Source: Planctomycetota bacterium (GTDB taxonomy: Bacteria; Planctomycetota; UBA11346). From it: DNA of 34,526 bases. Of the stretch, positions 15,448 to 23,701 are shown one piece after another. The notes beneath the pieces are model-generated. The model was not told where the DNA came from and did not search any database. It was given only the letters and a program-made list of their open reading frames with translations. The first letter of the stretch is position 1. The number at the start of each line of letters is the position of its first letter. The stretch spans positions 1 to 34,526 of the forward strand of contig BJHQ01000029.1 of the NCBI GenBank assembly GCA_014193115.1, read 5' to 3'. A program made the translations under genes and the position numbers.

Positions 15448-18303
15448 TCACTTCACCGGTGGCGCCAGGTCCCGCTGTTTGATCAGCCAATCGGGAATCG
15501 GTCCGAAGGGATAGCCGGCGTCAGGGATGAACAGTCCGACCTCGCCCTGGTGGCGGCCTAGATCCACCGCCGCGTCGTCGAGCCGGGCGATCTCCTGACC
15601 GGCCCGGCGGACCACCACCCCGGCGCTGCCGATCGCATCGTTGAAAATGAGGGTCGCGTCGCCGACCTGGAATCCATCGGGGAAGACGCGGGCTTCGACG
15701 CCAGGTTTGGCGAGCACAGTGACGAACTCGCCGCCGTATGCCGCATCCGCGCCAGCCGCCGACATTTTCTCGCCGACCGGCGAGACCTTGCCGGTGACTG
15801 CGGTCCAGCGCAGACCCTGGGATTTTTCTCCGCCGCCGTTGTCGTGGCTCCACGGGAACGGCGTGAAGGCCGCCGTCGCCGGAATCAGGCGGTGGGCGAC
15901 CAGGGCCTCGCCGAAGCGCACCCGCGGGCCGTCTTCGACGCAGGTCTCGGCGTGGACATGCAGGCAATAGGTGGCTGAGATCTGGGGATCGCCGCCGCGC
16001 CACTGGTCGCGCAGGACCACCGCGTCCTGGGCGCCCTTGAGCAAAATCACGGTGCGCCGATAGACCAGCGGCCGGCTCAGCGGCAGCACCGGCCAGCGCT
16101 GGTCCCAGTTTTCCGGCGGCAGATCCCTGACCGCCCGCAGGCGCGGCGATTCGACCTGGGCGACGGCGATGTCGGCGGCCGGGCCGGGCTGCCAGGCGAT
16201 CAACCGTTCATAGCCGTCGAGGTTGGCCCAGGGCAGGTCCGGCGTGGAAAATGCCAGGCGATTGTGCATGTGCTCTTGGCCAGCCCGGGGATGATAGCTG
16301 CAGAAATGATCGACCGCTGTCGGCACCGCGCCCAGGCAGAGGTGGATCGCCAGCTGGTCGCCATGATAGTGGCCGCGATTCGGTCCGGCCTTGAACGACA
16401 GATAGGTTTCCTGCGGGGTGCCGCTGCGATGACGCATGACCACGCCGAATCCGGGGAACTCCTCGCTGATCCAGGTCTGGGCGACGGCGGGTTCGACCGC
16501 CACCGGCTTAGGGCCGCCGCCGGTTTTGTCGGGGGCGACCCGGTCGGGATGGGTGTCGCCCATCGGCAGCATCCGGCGGATCGCGCCATCGGGCTGGCTG
16601 AGGCGGAGCTGGAAGGCTTTTGCCGCGGCAAAACGCGGCCAGGTGGTGGGATCGAAGCCGAGGTGCTCGCGGCAGATCGGCGCCAGGCTGGCCCACACCC
16701 CGATCCCGCCGTTCTGGTAACCGGGGCATTCCTGGCCGGCGCCGCCGGGCAGGGTGACGCTGAAATCCATATCTTCGCGCAGCCGGGCCTCGCACTGGGC
16801 GCGGATCGCGGCGAAACCCGGGCGATCCTTCAGGCGGATCGCCTGAAGGATCGGGACCTTGATGAAATCGCTGAAGAAATTCGGGTTTTCCGGCGACCAG
16901 TGGGCGTACATCGAGCCGTAGCAGTCCGGATGGAGCATGGCCTGGGTGTTGGTGTACAGCCCATCGTCGCCGGGCTTGAGCGGGCCGGCAGCAAGCTGGG
17001 CGAGCATGCCCTTGGCCCGGCTGCGCATCGCTCCGGTCGGATTGATGCTGTCGGCGAAGGGCCACTCGCCACGGAACACCGCAGCCGGGTCGGCGGGCAG
17101 GTCGAAATCGCGGTTGAGCCGGTCGGGGTGCTCCAGCCAGTTGGCGGTGACGTACTCTTTCAGCCCCGGATCGGCCCAATCCGCCACCGGCGCAGCCCGC
17201 AGCCACCACTGACGCTGGCCGTGGCGGCCGGGCAGGTCGAGCAGCGCCTGGTCCCCGGCGGCCCGTACCCGCACCGCGATGACGCTGTCGTGGGGCCAGA
17301 ACCAGCGGCTGGCCCGCACCGGCAGGACGCCGACCGCCTGGGCGCCATCGCTGGCGGCGAAGGACCAGCCATCCTTGAAATGCTGGTTCCAGCGCGGCAG
17401 CAGTTCGATGAAGATCGACGGATCCTGGAATGGGATGGCCCCCGGCAACAGCGGCCGGTCAGCCTCGATCGGCTTGGGCACCGAGCCCGAACCCGGACCA
17501 CCGCGGGTGAAGGGCCGGCCCAGCCCGGTGGTCGGAGTCCAGCCGGCGGCAAGATCGAAGGTCCAGCCGGGAGCGTTCTGGTGGCGTTCGGTGATCTCGA
17601 TGTGCCGCCAGCCCGGAGCCAGGCGGAATTCGATTTCGGCCCAACCGCCATTCGGGAAGTCCCAGCGTTGCGCCACTCCGGCAAAACACGGCCCGAGGTA
17701 GCGACGCACCGTCAGCCGTGGACCGGGGCGGGTTTCCGCTCCTTCGGCATGGGAAGGCTTTTCACTGTTTCCGGACCCTACCGCTGACTGATCCCGGAGC
17801 GTTTTCCAGGCCCCTTTGCCGACCCATCGGCCATCAGCCAGGCGCACCGCGAGCAGCGGTGCGGCCTCAGCTCCGGGCACGTTGGCGCCAGGCTCCTGCC
17901 CGGGGGAGGCGGAGCCAGCCAGGCGCACCGCGCAATAACGATTGGACAGATCCATGGCGCCGTTGGCGTCGGTCAGTTGCACGTCCACGGCCGGGTCGAT
18001 CCGGGCGGCGACCACGGTGTAGGCGCGCGCGGCGAGCGGTGGCAGGCTGACCAGGGCCCACCGTTCGGATTTTCCATCGGTTTCGACCAGTTGGCTGGGA
18101 ATCGGCTGGCCGTCCTCGGCGATCTCGCCCGGCTGGGTCAGGGCGATGCGCACCGGTTCGCGGGTGACCTCGCGCTTGGTCGGATTGCGCAGGGACACCT
18201 CACCGGCATCGACCCCGGTGATCAGCAGCAACAGGATGACGAGACTGCTCCGTCGTGGCGCCGTTGCGCCTTGGCGGTTCATCGCCGAGCAGGTCAGGTT
18301 CAT
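15448..18303 (-). CDS. secreted heparinase II/III-like protein
   Basis: A 951-residue exported protein, probably a polysaccharide lyase or related enzyme acting on uronic-acid-containing glycans. The signal peptide has a hydrophobic core LVILLLLITG and likely cuts after VDA (residue 33). The middle is helical (for example EHLGFDPTTWPRFAAAKAFQ, typical of a toroid domain), followed near residue 640-690 by GHYHGDQLAIHLC and YHPRAGQEHMHN, similar to the beta-sandwich part of heparinase II/III-like proteins. Substrate is not known, and the long N-terminal beta region (40-250) is unusual. ATG at 18303 is used because it overlaps the hemB stop by ATGA and has GGAG nine bases upstream. The second Met at 18282 is an alternative. 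A copy of repeat A overlaps this coding start. Confidence 0.7.
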   Translation of the reverse strand: MNLTCSAMNRQGATAPRRSSLVILLLLITGVDAGEVSLRNPTKREVTREPVRIALTQPGEIAEDGQPIPSQLVETDGKSERWALVSLPPLAARAYTVVAARIDPAVDVQLTDANGAMDLSNRYCAVRLAGSASPGQEPGANVPGAEAAPLLAVRLADGRWVGKGAWKTLRDQSAVGSGNSEKPSHAEGAETRPGPRLTVRRYLGPCFAGVAQRWDFPNGGWAEIEFRLAPGWRHIEITERHQNAPGWTFDLAAGWTPTTGLGRPFTRGGPGSGSVPKPIEADRPLLPGAIPFQDPSIFIELLPRWNQHFKDGWSFAASDGAQAVGVLPVRASRWFWPHDSVIAVRVRAAGDQALLDLPGRHGQRQWWLRAAPVADWADPGLKEYVTANWLEHPDRLNRDFDLPADPAAVFRGEWPFADSINPTGAMRSRAKGMLAQLAAGPLKPGDDGLYTNTQAMLHPDCYGSMYAHWSPENPNFFSDFIKVPILQAIRLKDRPGFAAIRAQCEARLREDMDFSVTLPGGAGQECPGYQNGGIGVWASLAPICREHLGFDPTTWPRFAAAKAFQLRLSQPDGAIRRMLPMGDTHPDRVAPDKTGGGPKPVAVEPAVAQTWISEEFPGFGVVMRHRSGTPQETYLSFKAGPNRGHYHGDQLAIHLCLGAVPTAVDHFCSYHPRAGQEHMHNRLAFSTPDLPWANLDGYERLIAWQPGPAADIAVAQVESPRLRAVRDLPPENWDQRWPVLPLSRPLVYRRTVILLKGAQDAVVLRDQWRGGDPQISATYCLHVHAETCVEDGPRVRFGEALVAHRLIPATAAFTPFPWSHDNGGGEKSQGLRWTAVTGKVSPVGEKMSAAGADAAYGGEFVTVLAKPGVEARVFPDGFQVGDATLIFNDAIGSAGVVVRRAGQEIARLDDAAVDLGRHQGEVGLFIPDAGYPFGPIPDWLIKQRDLAPPVK
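18266..18283 (+). repeat. dispersed repeat A inside a coding start
   Basis: Exact 18-base copy of the core, preceded by GTCGTGGCGCCGTT. On the minus strand it is read as Met-Asn-Arg-Gln-Gly-Ala, the beginning of the heparinase-like signal peptide. The copies at 4591 and 26326, when read the same way, give the same Met-Asn-Arg-Gln-Gly-Ala followed by basic residues. Confidence 0.8.
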
Positions 18304-19286
18304 CCGTTGAGTCTCCGGGCCGCGTCGACCGCGCCATAGGTGAAGATCAGGTCGGCGCCGGCCCGGCGCAGCGCGGTCAGCGACTCCAACAAGCCGCGGT
18401 CGTAGTCGACCCAACCGCGCTCGGCGGCGGCGCGGAGCATCGCGTACTCGCCGCTGACCTGGTAGGCCGCCACCGGCAGCGGCGTCGCCGCCCGCACCGC
18501 AGCGATCACGTCGAGATAGGGCAGGCCAGGCTTGATCAGCAGCCAGTCGGCGCCTTCGGCTTCGTCGAGGGCGACCTCGCGCAGCGCTTCGCGGACATTG
18601 GCCGGATCCATCTGGTAGGTGGCTTTGTCGGTGGGAATGCCCGCCCCTGATTTCGGGGCGGAATCCAGCGCGGAGCGGAACGGTCCATAGAACGCCGACG
18701 CATATTTCGCGCAATAACTACAGATCAGGACATCGCTGAACCCGGCGGCATCCAAGGCGTCGCGGATCACCGCCACCCGGCCGTCCATCATGTCGCTGGG
18801 CGCCACCACGTCGGCGCCAGCGGTCGCCTGGGCCACGGCCATCGCAGCCAAGCGCGGCAGGGTCGCATCGTTGGCGATTTTGCCGCGTTCGACCACGCCG
18901 TCGTGGCCATCGCTGGAATAGGGATCAAGGGCGACATCGGTGATCACCACCAATTCGGGCAGAGCGTCTTTGAGCGCTCGAACCGCCCGTTGGGTCAGAC
19001 CGCCCAGATCCGCCGCGGCGCTGCCGGTGGCGTCTTTCAGCGCGTCGGGGATGCGCGGGAACAGGGCCACTGCGGGCACGCCCAGCTCAAGAGCTTCGCG
19101 GGCGGCGGCAACTGCGCGGTCCACCGACCAGCGGAAGACACCGGGCATGGCCGGGATCGGGGACGCCAGGTCGTGGCCGTCTTCGATGAACAGCGGCAGG
19201 ACCAGATGGGACGGCGCCAGGGAGGTCTCGCGCACCAGGGCGCGGATGCCGGGGGAGGCGCGGTTGCGGCGGGGACGGTGGCGCAT
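18300..19286 (-). CDS. hemB: delta-aminolevulinic acid dehydratase (porphobilinogen synthase)
   Basis: 328 residues, usual length. The enzyme condenses two 5-aminolevulinate molecules into porphobilinogen in tetrapyrrole synthesis; cytoplasmic, octameric in the family. Lys194 in CSYCAKYASAFYGPFR and Lys252 in LIKPGLPYLD are the Schiff-base lysines. The region TDVALDPYSSDGHDG carries Asp and His in place of the three cysteines of the zinc type, so this is the magnesium-dependent, Asp-rich class. The stop overlaps the ATG of the heparinase-like gene by four bases, which suggests translational coupling between unrelated functions. Upstream (19287-19397) lies a nested hairpin that separates it from the Ala-rich protein gene. 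Confidence 0.96.
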   Translation of the reverse strand: MRHRPRRNRASPGIRALVRETSLAPSHLVLPLFIEDGHDLASPIPAMPGVFRWSVDRAVAAAREALELGVPAVALFPRIPDALKDATGSAAADLGGLTQRAVRALKDALPELVVITDVALDPYSSDGHDGVVERGKIANDATLPRLAAMAVAQATAGADVVAPSDMMDGRVAVIRDALDAAGFSDVLICSYCAKYASAFYGPFRSALDSAPKSGAGIPTDKATYQMDPANVREALREVALDEAEGADWLLIKPGLPYLDVIAAVRAATPLPVAAYQVSGEYAMLRAAAERGWVDYDRGLLESLTALRRAGADLIFTYGAVDAARRLNG

Positions 19287-19318
19287 GGTCGCGACGCTAA
19301 CAGTGCGGAACCGCAGCG

Positions 19319-19375
19319 CAGCGCAGGGGTCTTGTGGCAGAGCTGCGTTGAGGACCCGCAGCTGGGCCTGCGCTG
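19319..19375 (-). terminator. nested hairpin between Ala-rich gene and hemB
   Basis: Outer arms CAGCGCAGG (19319-19327) and CCTGCGCTG (19367-19375) are perfect complements, and inner arms AGCTGCG (19341-19347) and CGCAGCT (19357-19363) form a second stem. It follows the stop of the minus-strand gene at 19398 by 23 bases and ends 33 bases before the hemB start. No T-run is present. Likely a weak terminator or processing structure. Confidence 0.5.
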
Positions 19376-19397
19376 TGCGTGCGCGGTTGCGCCGGCG

Positions 19398-21626
19398 TCA
19401 CTTCGCCGGCGCTGCGGCCTGGGGTTCGACCTTCGCCTTGTCGTCCTTGGCCTTGTCGTCCTTGGCCTTGGGCTCGTCCTTGGCCTTCGGCTTGGCCTCT
19501 TTTTTCTCGGCCTTTTTCAATTCGGCGAGCTGCTTGTTGATCGCGGCGATCTGGGCGGACAAGTCCTTGATCGTGGCGTCTTCAGCGATGGCCTTGGCGC
19601 GGGCTTCGGAGACCGCCTTTTCGGCTGCGACCACGGCGGCCTGGGCCGGAGCGATGGTGCCGCCCTTGGCGGCGTCGGCGGCCTTGGCCTCGGCCTTGGC
19701 CAAGGCCTCACGGGCGGCGGTCACCGCCGGATCAGCGCTGGAGGCCAACTTCTTTTCCGCCGCAGCGGCTTCGTCCCGGACCTTGGCATCGCTGGTCTTC
19801 AGGGCATCGAGCTTGGCGAGAATCCCCTGGCGTTCGTCGCTGATCGGCTTGGCTACCGGGCTGGCGGCGAGGGCCGCAGCCGTGGCCTTGGCCACGGCTT
19901 CCCGTGCTCCCGGAATCGCCTGCACCGCCGGTTCAGCTTTTTCAGCGGCCTTCAGTGCGGCATCGGCGGTCTTGTAGTCTGCCTGGGCCTTGGCCAGGGC
20001 CGGATCGGCAGCGAGGGCGGCATTGGCGGTTTCGACCTCGGCCGCGGCGGCAATCTCCGCCGGGGTCTGATCGTCGACCTTGTCGAGGGCGGCCTTGGCG
20101 GCGACGACTCCGGCGTCGGCCGCGACCTGATCGACCAGCGGCGCTTCGCGGTGGGTCAGGGGCAGGCGGGCCAGGGCCAACCGGTATTCGGCCTCGGCGG
20201 CGGCGCCGTTGGCCTGGTTGCGGGCGGCCTGGAAGTCGATCCAGCGGGCGTCTTTGGCCAAGGACGCGTCGATCGCTTCGTCCAGCGCCTTGCGGGCGGC
20301 GTCGACTTTGTCATCAGCGGCGCTCACCGCCGGATCGGCGTCGGAGGCTTGCTTCAGCGCCGACTGGGCGGCACCGCGGCTGTGGTAACGCACATCGAGA
20401 TCGGCCTGGCCCATGCGGATGGCCCGACGCTGCTGTTCGATGCTGCGCACCTCGGTCAGAGCCGCGGCAATATCCTGGGCAGCGCTGGCGAAGGCCGCCG
20501 CGCTGGGGGCCGACAGCCCGGCCACCTGGGCCTTGGCCTTGGCCACGACCTGCTCGGCCGCGGCCAGCTTGGCGTTCAAAGCGGTGTATTCCGGGTGATT
20601 GCCGAGCAACTTCTTGAAGGTCTCGTCGTAGGCGGCGCGCTCTTTGGCATAGGCCGCGGCCTGTTTGGCGGTGGCGCCGTCGGCTTGGGCCTTTTCGAAG
20701 GCCTCGATGGCGGACTTGAGCGCGGCGCGGGCCTGATCGACCGCCGAGCCGCTGGCGGCCTCGCGCAGAGCGTCGTTGACCAGGCTCAGGGCCTTGGCCT
20801 TGGCCTGGGCGGCGGTGAGCTCGGCTTGGGCGGCGGCCTCGGCCTTGACTAGCTCGGGAGCCAGTTTTGCCAGGGCTTTGTCCCGGGCGGCGTTCAGGGC
20901 GTCGCGGGCCGCGGTCACCGCCTCGGCCCGGGGTTTTCCGGCGGCTTTGGCTTTGGCCTGGGCGGCGGCGAGCTGCTGGCCGGCGGTGCTGGCGTGGGCC
21001 TTGACCGAGGCGGCGTTGGCGTTGGCGGAGGCCGCGACCGCCGCGCTGCGCAGCGCAGCCAAGGCGGGTGCCGATTTCGCTGCGGCCTCAGCGGATTTCA
21101 GGGCCGCAGCGGCGGCGGCGATGCCGGGATCAGCGGCGATCGACCGACGCGCCGGGCCGGCGTGATGGTCCAGCGCCAGATCAAGTTTGGCCAGGGCGAA
21201 GGCGAGCTCACCGCGCTGGCGGTCGCTGTCGACCAGCGAGGCCCGGGCGGCCAGGATCGCCGGGTCCTTAGCAGCGACAGCTGTAGTGGCTTTGACCAGT
21301 TCGGCCTTGGCGGCGATCACCGCGGCATGGGCTGCGATCAGGGCCGGATCGTTGGTCTGGGCATGCTTCAGGGCGGCCTTGGCGGCGATCACCTGCTGCT
21401 GGGCGGCAACCACGGCCGGGGACTGATCGATGGCTTTTTTCGCGTCCTGCTCTTTCTGGTGCAGGGCCTCGCGCTTGGCTTCCAGCTCCGTCTTCTGTGC
21501 ATCGTTCGCCGCTGCTTGTGCCGGCGCCGGCGCCGGTGCCGGAGTGGCGGCAGGTTCGCCAGCGGTCAGAGGCATGGCCAGGGCCACGGCAGCGAGCAGC
21601 GGAACGAGGGAGAGGGAACGGGTCAT
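19398..21626 (-). CDS. secreted Ala-rich helical repeat protein
   Basis: 742 residues, not assigned to a named family. A signal peptide (about 1-23, LAAVALAMPLTAG) is followed by a Pro/Ala spacer, then a very long alpha-helical region in which alanine is by far the commonest residue. Degenerate units of the type DPA-(I/L/V)-x-A-(A/H)-x-x-(L/V)-x-x-A occur again and again (NDPALIAAHAAVI, KDPAILAARASLV, ADPALAKAQADY, ADPAVTAAREAL). The C-terminus is a Lys/Asp/Glu tail of the PKAKDDKAKDD kind. The layout suggests an elongated coiled-coil or rod in the periplasm or on the surface. ATG at 21626 fits the signal peptide; an upstream ATG at 21659 would add 11 residues. No ribosome site stands out. 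Low-complexity GC-rich coding can fake open frames, but the signal peptide and strand-consistent repeats support a real gene. Confidence 0.75.
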   Translation of the reverse strand: MTRSLSLVPLLAAVALAMPLTAGEPAATPAPAPAPAQAAANDAQKTELEAKREALHQKEQDAKKAIDQSPAVVAAQQQVIAAKAALKHAQTNDPALIAAHAAVIAAKAELVKATTAVAAKDPAILAARASLVDSDRQRGELAFALAKLDLALDHHAGPARRSIAADPGIAAAAAALKSAEAAAKSAPALAALRSAAVAASANANAASVKAHASTAGQQLAAAQAKAKAAGKPRAEAVTAARDALNAARDKALAKLAPELVKAEAAAQAELTAAQAKAKALSLVNDALREAASGSAVDQARAALKSAIEAFEKAQADGATAKQAAAYAKERAAYDETFKKLLGNHPEYTALNAKLAAAEQVVAKAKAQVAGLSAPSAAAFASAAQDIAAALTEVRSIEQQRRAIRMGQADLDVRYHSRGAAQSALKQASDADPAVSAADDKVDAARKALDEAIDASLAKDARWIDFQAARNQANGAAAEAEYRLALARLPLTHREAPLVDQVAADAGVVAAKAALDKVDDQTPAEIAAAAEVETANAALAADPALAKAQADYKTADAALKAAEKAEPAVQAIPGAREAVAKATAAALAASPVAKPISDERQGILAKLDALKTSDAKVRDEAAAAEKKLASSADPAVTAAREALAKAEAKAADAAKGGTIAPAQAAVVAAEKAVSEARAKAIAEDATIKDLSAQIAAINKQLAELKKAEKKEAKPKAKDEPKAKDDKAKDDKAKVEPQAAAPAK

Positions 21627-21728
21627 GGAGCGGGTCCGTTTAACGAGGAACACCTGCATACGACCGACGGGCATGGATGTTGTCGCCACCCGGAATGAGC
21701 AGGCGGCCAACGGGCATCCGAACGGCCC

Positions 21729-21774
21729 TTGAATTATCGTTTCAACGTTATATGTTCAACCACCTATAGGAGGT
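21729..21774 (+). promoter_or_regulatory. probable pirin promoter, operator-like palindrome and strong ribosome site
   Basis: TTGAAT (21729-21734) and TATGTT (21751-21756) with a 16-base spacer could be a -35/-10 pair. The same segment contains TTGAA-N7-TTCAA (21729-21745), a possible operator. AGGAGGT at 21768-21774 is a near-ideal ribosome site four bases before the pirin ATG, unusual for this window. The region is AT-rich against its surroundings. Confidence 0.45.
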
Positions 21775-21778
21775 CGCC

Positions 21779-22522
21779 ATGCTCATCAAACGCCCCGCCC
21801 TGGCCCGCGGCCACGCCGATCACGGCTGGCTCAATGCCCGGCACACGTTTTCCTTCGCCAATTATTACGACCCCCGCCACCAGGGGTTCCGCGCACTGCG
21901 CGTGATCAACGAGGATCGCATCGCCCCCGCCGCGGGCTTCGGCATGCATGGCCACCAGGACATGGAGATCATCACCTGGCTGCTCGGCGGCTCGTTGCGC
22001 CACCACGACAGCCTCGGCTCGGGAGCCGTCCTGCGCCCCGGCGACGCCCAGGTGATGAGCGCCGGCACCGGCATCCGCCACAGCGAGGTCAACGCCTCGA
22101 CTAGCGAACCGGCGCATCTGCTGCAAATCTGGATCGAACCGCGCAGCGCCGGCATCGGCCCGCGTTATGCCGACCTGCACTTTCCGCTGGCCGAACGCAG
22201 CGATCGCCTGCGCCCGATCGCCACCGGCAGGCTCGGCGCAGCAGGCACGTCAGCTGCCAGCGGCGCGAGCGCACCGGGCCGCGACGGCAGCCTGCCGATC
22301 CATGCCGATGCCGATGTCTTCGTCGCCAATCTGAATCCAGGCACAGCGCTGAGCCACGACCTGGCACCGGGCCGACACGCCTGGATCCAGGTCGCTCACG
22401 GAGCGCTCACGGTCAATGGACAGGAGCTGGGCGCCGGCGACGGCCTGGCGGTCAGCGACCAGGCGCGTCTCGATCTGACCGCGAAAAGCCCTGCGGAAAT
22501 CCTGCTGTTCGACCTCGGCTGA
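21779..22522 (+). CDS. pirin family protein (bicupin)
   Basis: 247 residues, a soluble cytoplasmic bicupin. The metal site of the N-terminal cupin is complete: His57 and His59 in GFGMHGHQDMEI, His101 and Glu103 in GTGIRHSEVN. FNWLDSKHTFSF-like text appears as GWLNARHTFSFANYYD. Bacterial relatives such as YhhW bind iron or another divalent metal and have quercetin dioxygenase activity in vitro; the physiological role is unclear. An Ala/Ser/Gly-rich insert (about 152-170) separates the two cupins. A strong ribosome site and its own promoter suggest regulated, independent expression. Confidence 0.93.
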   Translation: MLIKRPALARGHADHGWLNARHTFSFANYYDPRHQGFRALRVINEDRIAPAAGFGMHGHQDMEIITWLLGGSLRHHDSLGSGAVLRPGDAQVMSAGTGIRHSEVNASTSEPAHLLQIWIEPRSAGIGPRYADLHFPLAERSDRLRPIATGRLGAAGTSAASGASAPGRDGSLPIHADADVFVANLNPGTALSHDLAPGRHAWIQVAHGALTVNGQELGAGDGLAVSDQARLDLTAKSPAEILLFDLG

Positions 22523-22542
22523 GGGCTCGCGCAGGAACCTGA

Positions 22543-22568
22543 TTCGGAGCGGCGATGCCCTCATCGCC
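22543..22568 (+). repeat. dispersed repeat B (hairpin element), copy 1
   Basis: A 26-base segment identical to 28699-28724. Its 3' part GGCGATG-CCCT-CATCGCC (22551-22568) is a perfect 7-base stem with a 4-base loop. A partial second CATCGCCGGC follows at about 22571. It starts 20 bases after the pirin stop and probably acts as a transcript end or stabiliser. Confidence 0.85.
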
Positions 22569-22709
22569 AGCGCGGTCTCATCGCCGGCGCAACGTTGGTT
22601 CCGAAGGCCGCTTGGTCAGCGCGTGGCCGCTGGTTTACATGTGGCGATGATCCGCGACTCCGGGCCATTCCGGCGCTATGGGCACCGCCGGACCGGAACC
22701 GCGCAAGCG

Positions 22710-22733
22710 GCGTCAGCTGAGCAGCGTCAGCTG
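22710..22733. repeat. direct repeat GCGTCAGCTG
   Basis: GCGTCAGCTG occurs at 22710-22719 and 22724-22733, in the 225-base gap between the convergent pirin and dioxygenase genes. No gene is visible in this gap. Purpose unknown. Confidence 0.5.
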
Positions 22734-22747
22734 CGTGGCCACGGTCG

Positions 22748-23620
22748 TCAGCGCGAAACTGCCTGCGGTTGGGCGGCGACGTAGGCCTCCCACCGGCCGC
22801 GCTGGTCGACGCCGTAAGCGCTCACACCTCCGTCGTTGCCGTCCCCGGCGATGATCGGCACGGCGTGGCTGTGCTTGACCTCGACCGGGATCGCCGAGTC
22901 CTGGAAGTGCAGGGCAAGCCCGGCGCGCTCCTGGTCGGTGGTGTTGGCCTTGGTGCAATGGGGCACGCCGTAATTGAACAGCAGCACGCCGCCGGCGGGG
23001 ACCTCGATCGCCACCGCTTTGGACTCGTCGACCGTGGCTTTGCAGGTGACGTGGTGGTCGCTGAGCTCCTCACGGACGTGTTTGAAGCTCTGTTCGTGGA
23101 CCCCGGGGATGACGTGCATCGTGCCATTGGCCACGGTGGCATCGTGGATCGCGATCCACATGCCCAGGCCGCGGGGCGCGTCCTTGCCGCGCAGCTCATA
23201 GAAATAGTCGTTGTCTTGATGCCAGGTGGTACCGACTCCGACCTTGCCCGGCTTGATGAAGACCTGGTCGAGCCGGCGGCGCACGTTCGGGCCGAGCAGG
23301 GCGGTGATCGCCGACACCACCTTGCTGGAAAAGGACAGGCTGCGGATGACCTCGCTGATCGTATGGATCGGACAGATCTGGAAATTCACCGCCGTGCTCG
23401 GGCGGGTCTTGCCATCGGCCTCGACCACGACGTTGCGGCCCTTGCCCTCGGCGACCAGGCGGGCGAGTTCGGTACGCATCAGCGCAACTTCGTCCGCCGA
23501 GAAGAACTGCGGCACAGCGACATAGCCGTCGCGGTGATAGGCCGCGACCTGGTCGGCGTTCAGGACCGGAGCGGCGGCCAGCAGCGCGGAGGGGCGAGAC
23601 GGGAGCAGGGAAGGAGCCAT
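22748..23620 (-). CDS. phytanoyl-CoA dioxygenase (PhyH) family protein
   Basis: 290 residues, cytoplasmic, Fe(II)/2-oxoglutarate dioxygenase fold. The iron ligands are His134 and Asp136 in TTWHQDNDYFY and His221 in GVPHCTKAN; Arg232 in QERAGLALHFQ is placed to bind the 2-oxoglutarate carboxylate. The family hydroxylates lipids, sugars or small metabolites, so substrate is open. It is divergently transcribed from an AraC-family regulator 81 bases away, the common layout for a gene controlled by that regulator. ATG at 23620 has GAGGT four bases upstream; an upstream ATG at 23647 is less well placed. Confidence 0.9.
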   Translation of the reverse strand: MAPSLLPSRPSALLAAAPVLNADQVAAYHRDGYVAVPQFFSADEVALMRTELARLVAEGKGRNVVVEADGKTRPSTAVNFQICPIHTISEVIRSLSFSSKVVSAITALLGPNVRRRLDQVFIKPGKVGVGTTWHQDNDYFYELRGKDAPRGLGMWIAIHDATVANGTMHVIPGVHEQSFKHVREELSDHHVTCKATVDESKAVAIEVPAGGVLLFNYGVPHCTKANTTDQERAGLALHFQDSAIPVEVKHSHAVPIIAGDGNDGGVSAYGVDQRGRWEAYVAAQPQAVSR

Positions 23621-23701
23621 GGGGACCTCGGGGGAAGTAAGCACCATGCTATCCTCCCAGCGGCCGTTGCGGCCGGGTTCTGCCAGCGGTAAATCGTTTC
23701 C
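23621..23701. promoter_or_regulatory. divergent promoter region with CCAGCGG direct repeats
   Basis: The 81 bases between the dioxygenase and the regulator must hold both promoters. CCAGCGG occurs twice in the same orientation, at 23657-23663 and 23683-23689, 26 bases apart, which fits paired AraC half-sites roughly. Between them GCGGCC(G)/CGGCCG forms a short inverted repeat. No clear -35/-10 was identified. Confidence 0.4.

Noticed and set aside
18304..18714. Extension of the heparinase-like frame upstream through hemB
   Set aside because: It overlaps the clear hemB frame in another phase; hemB has all active-site residues.
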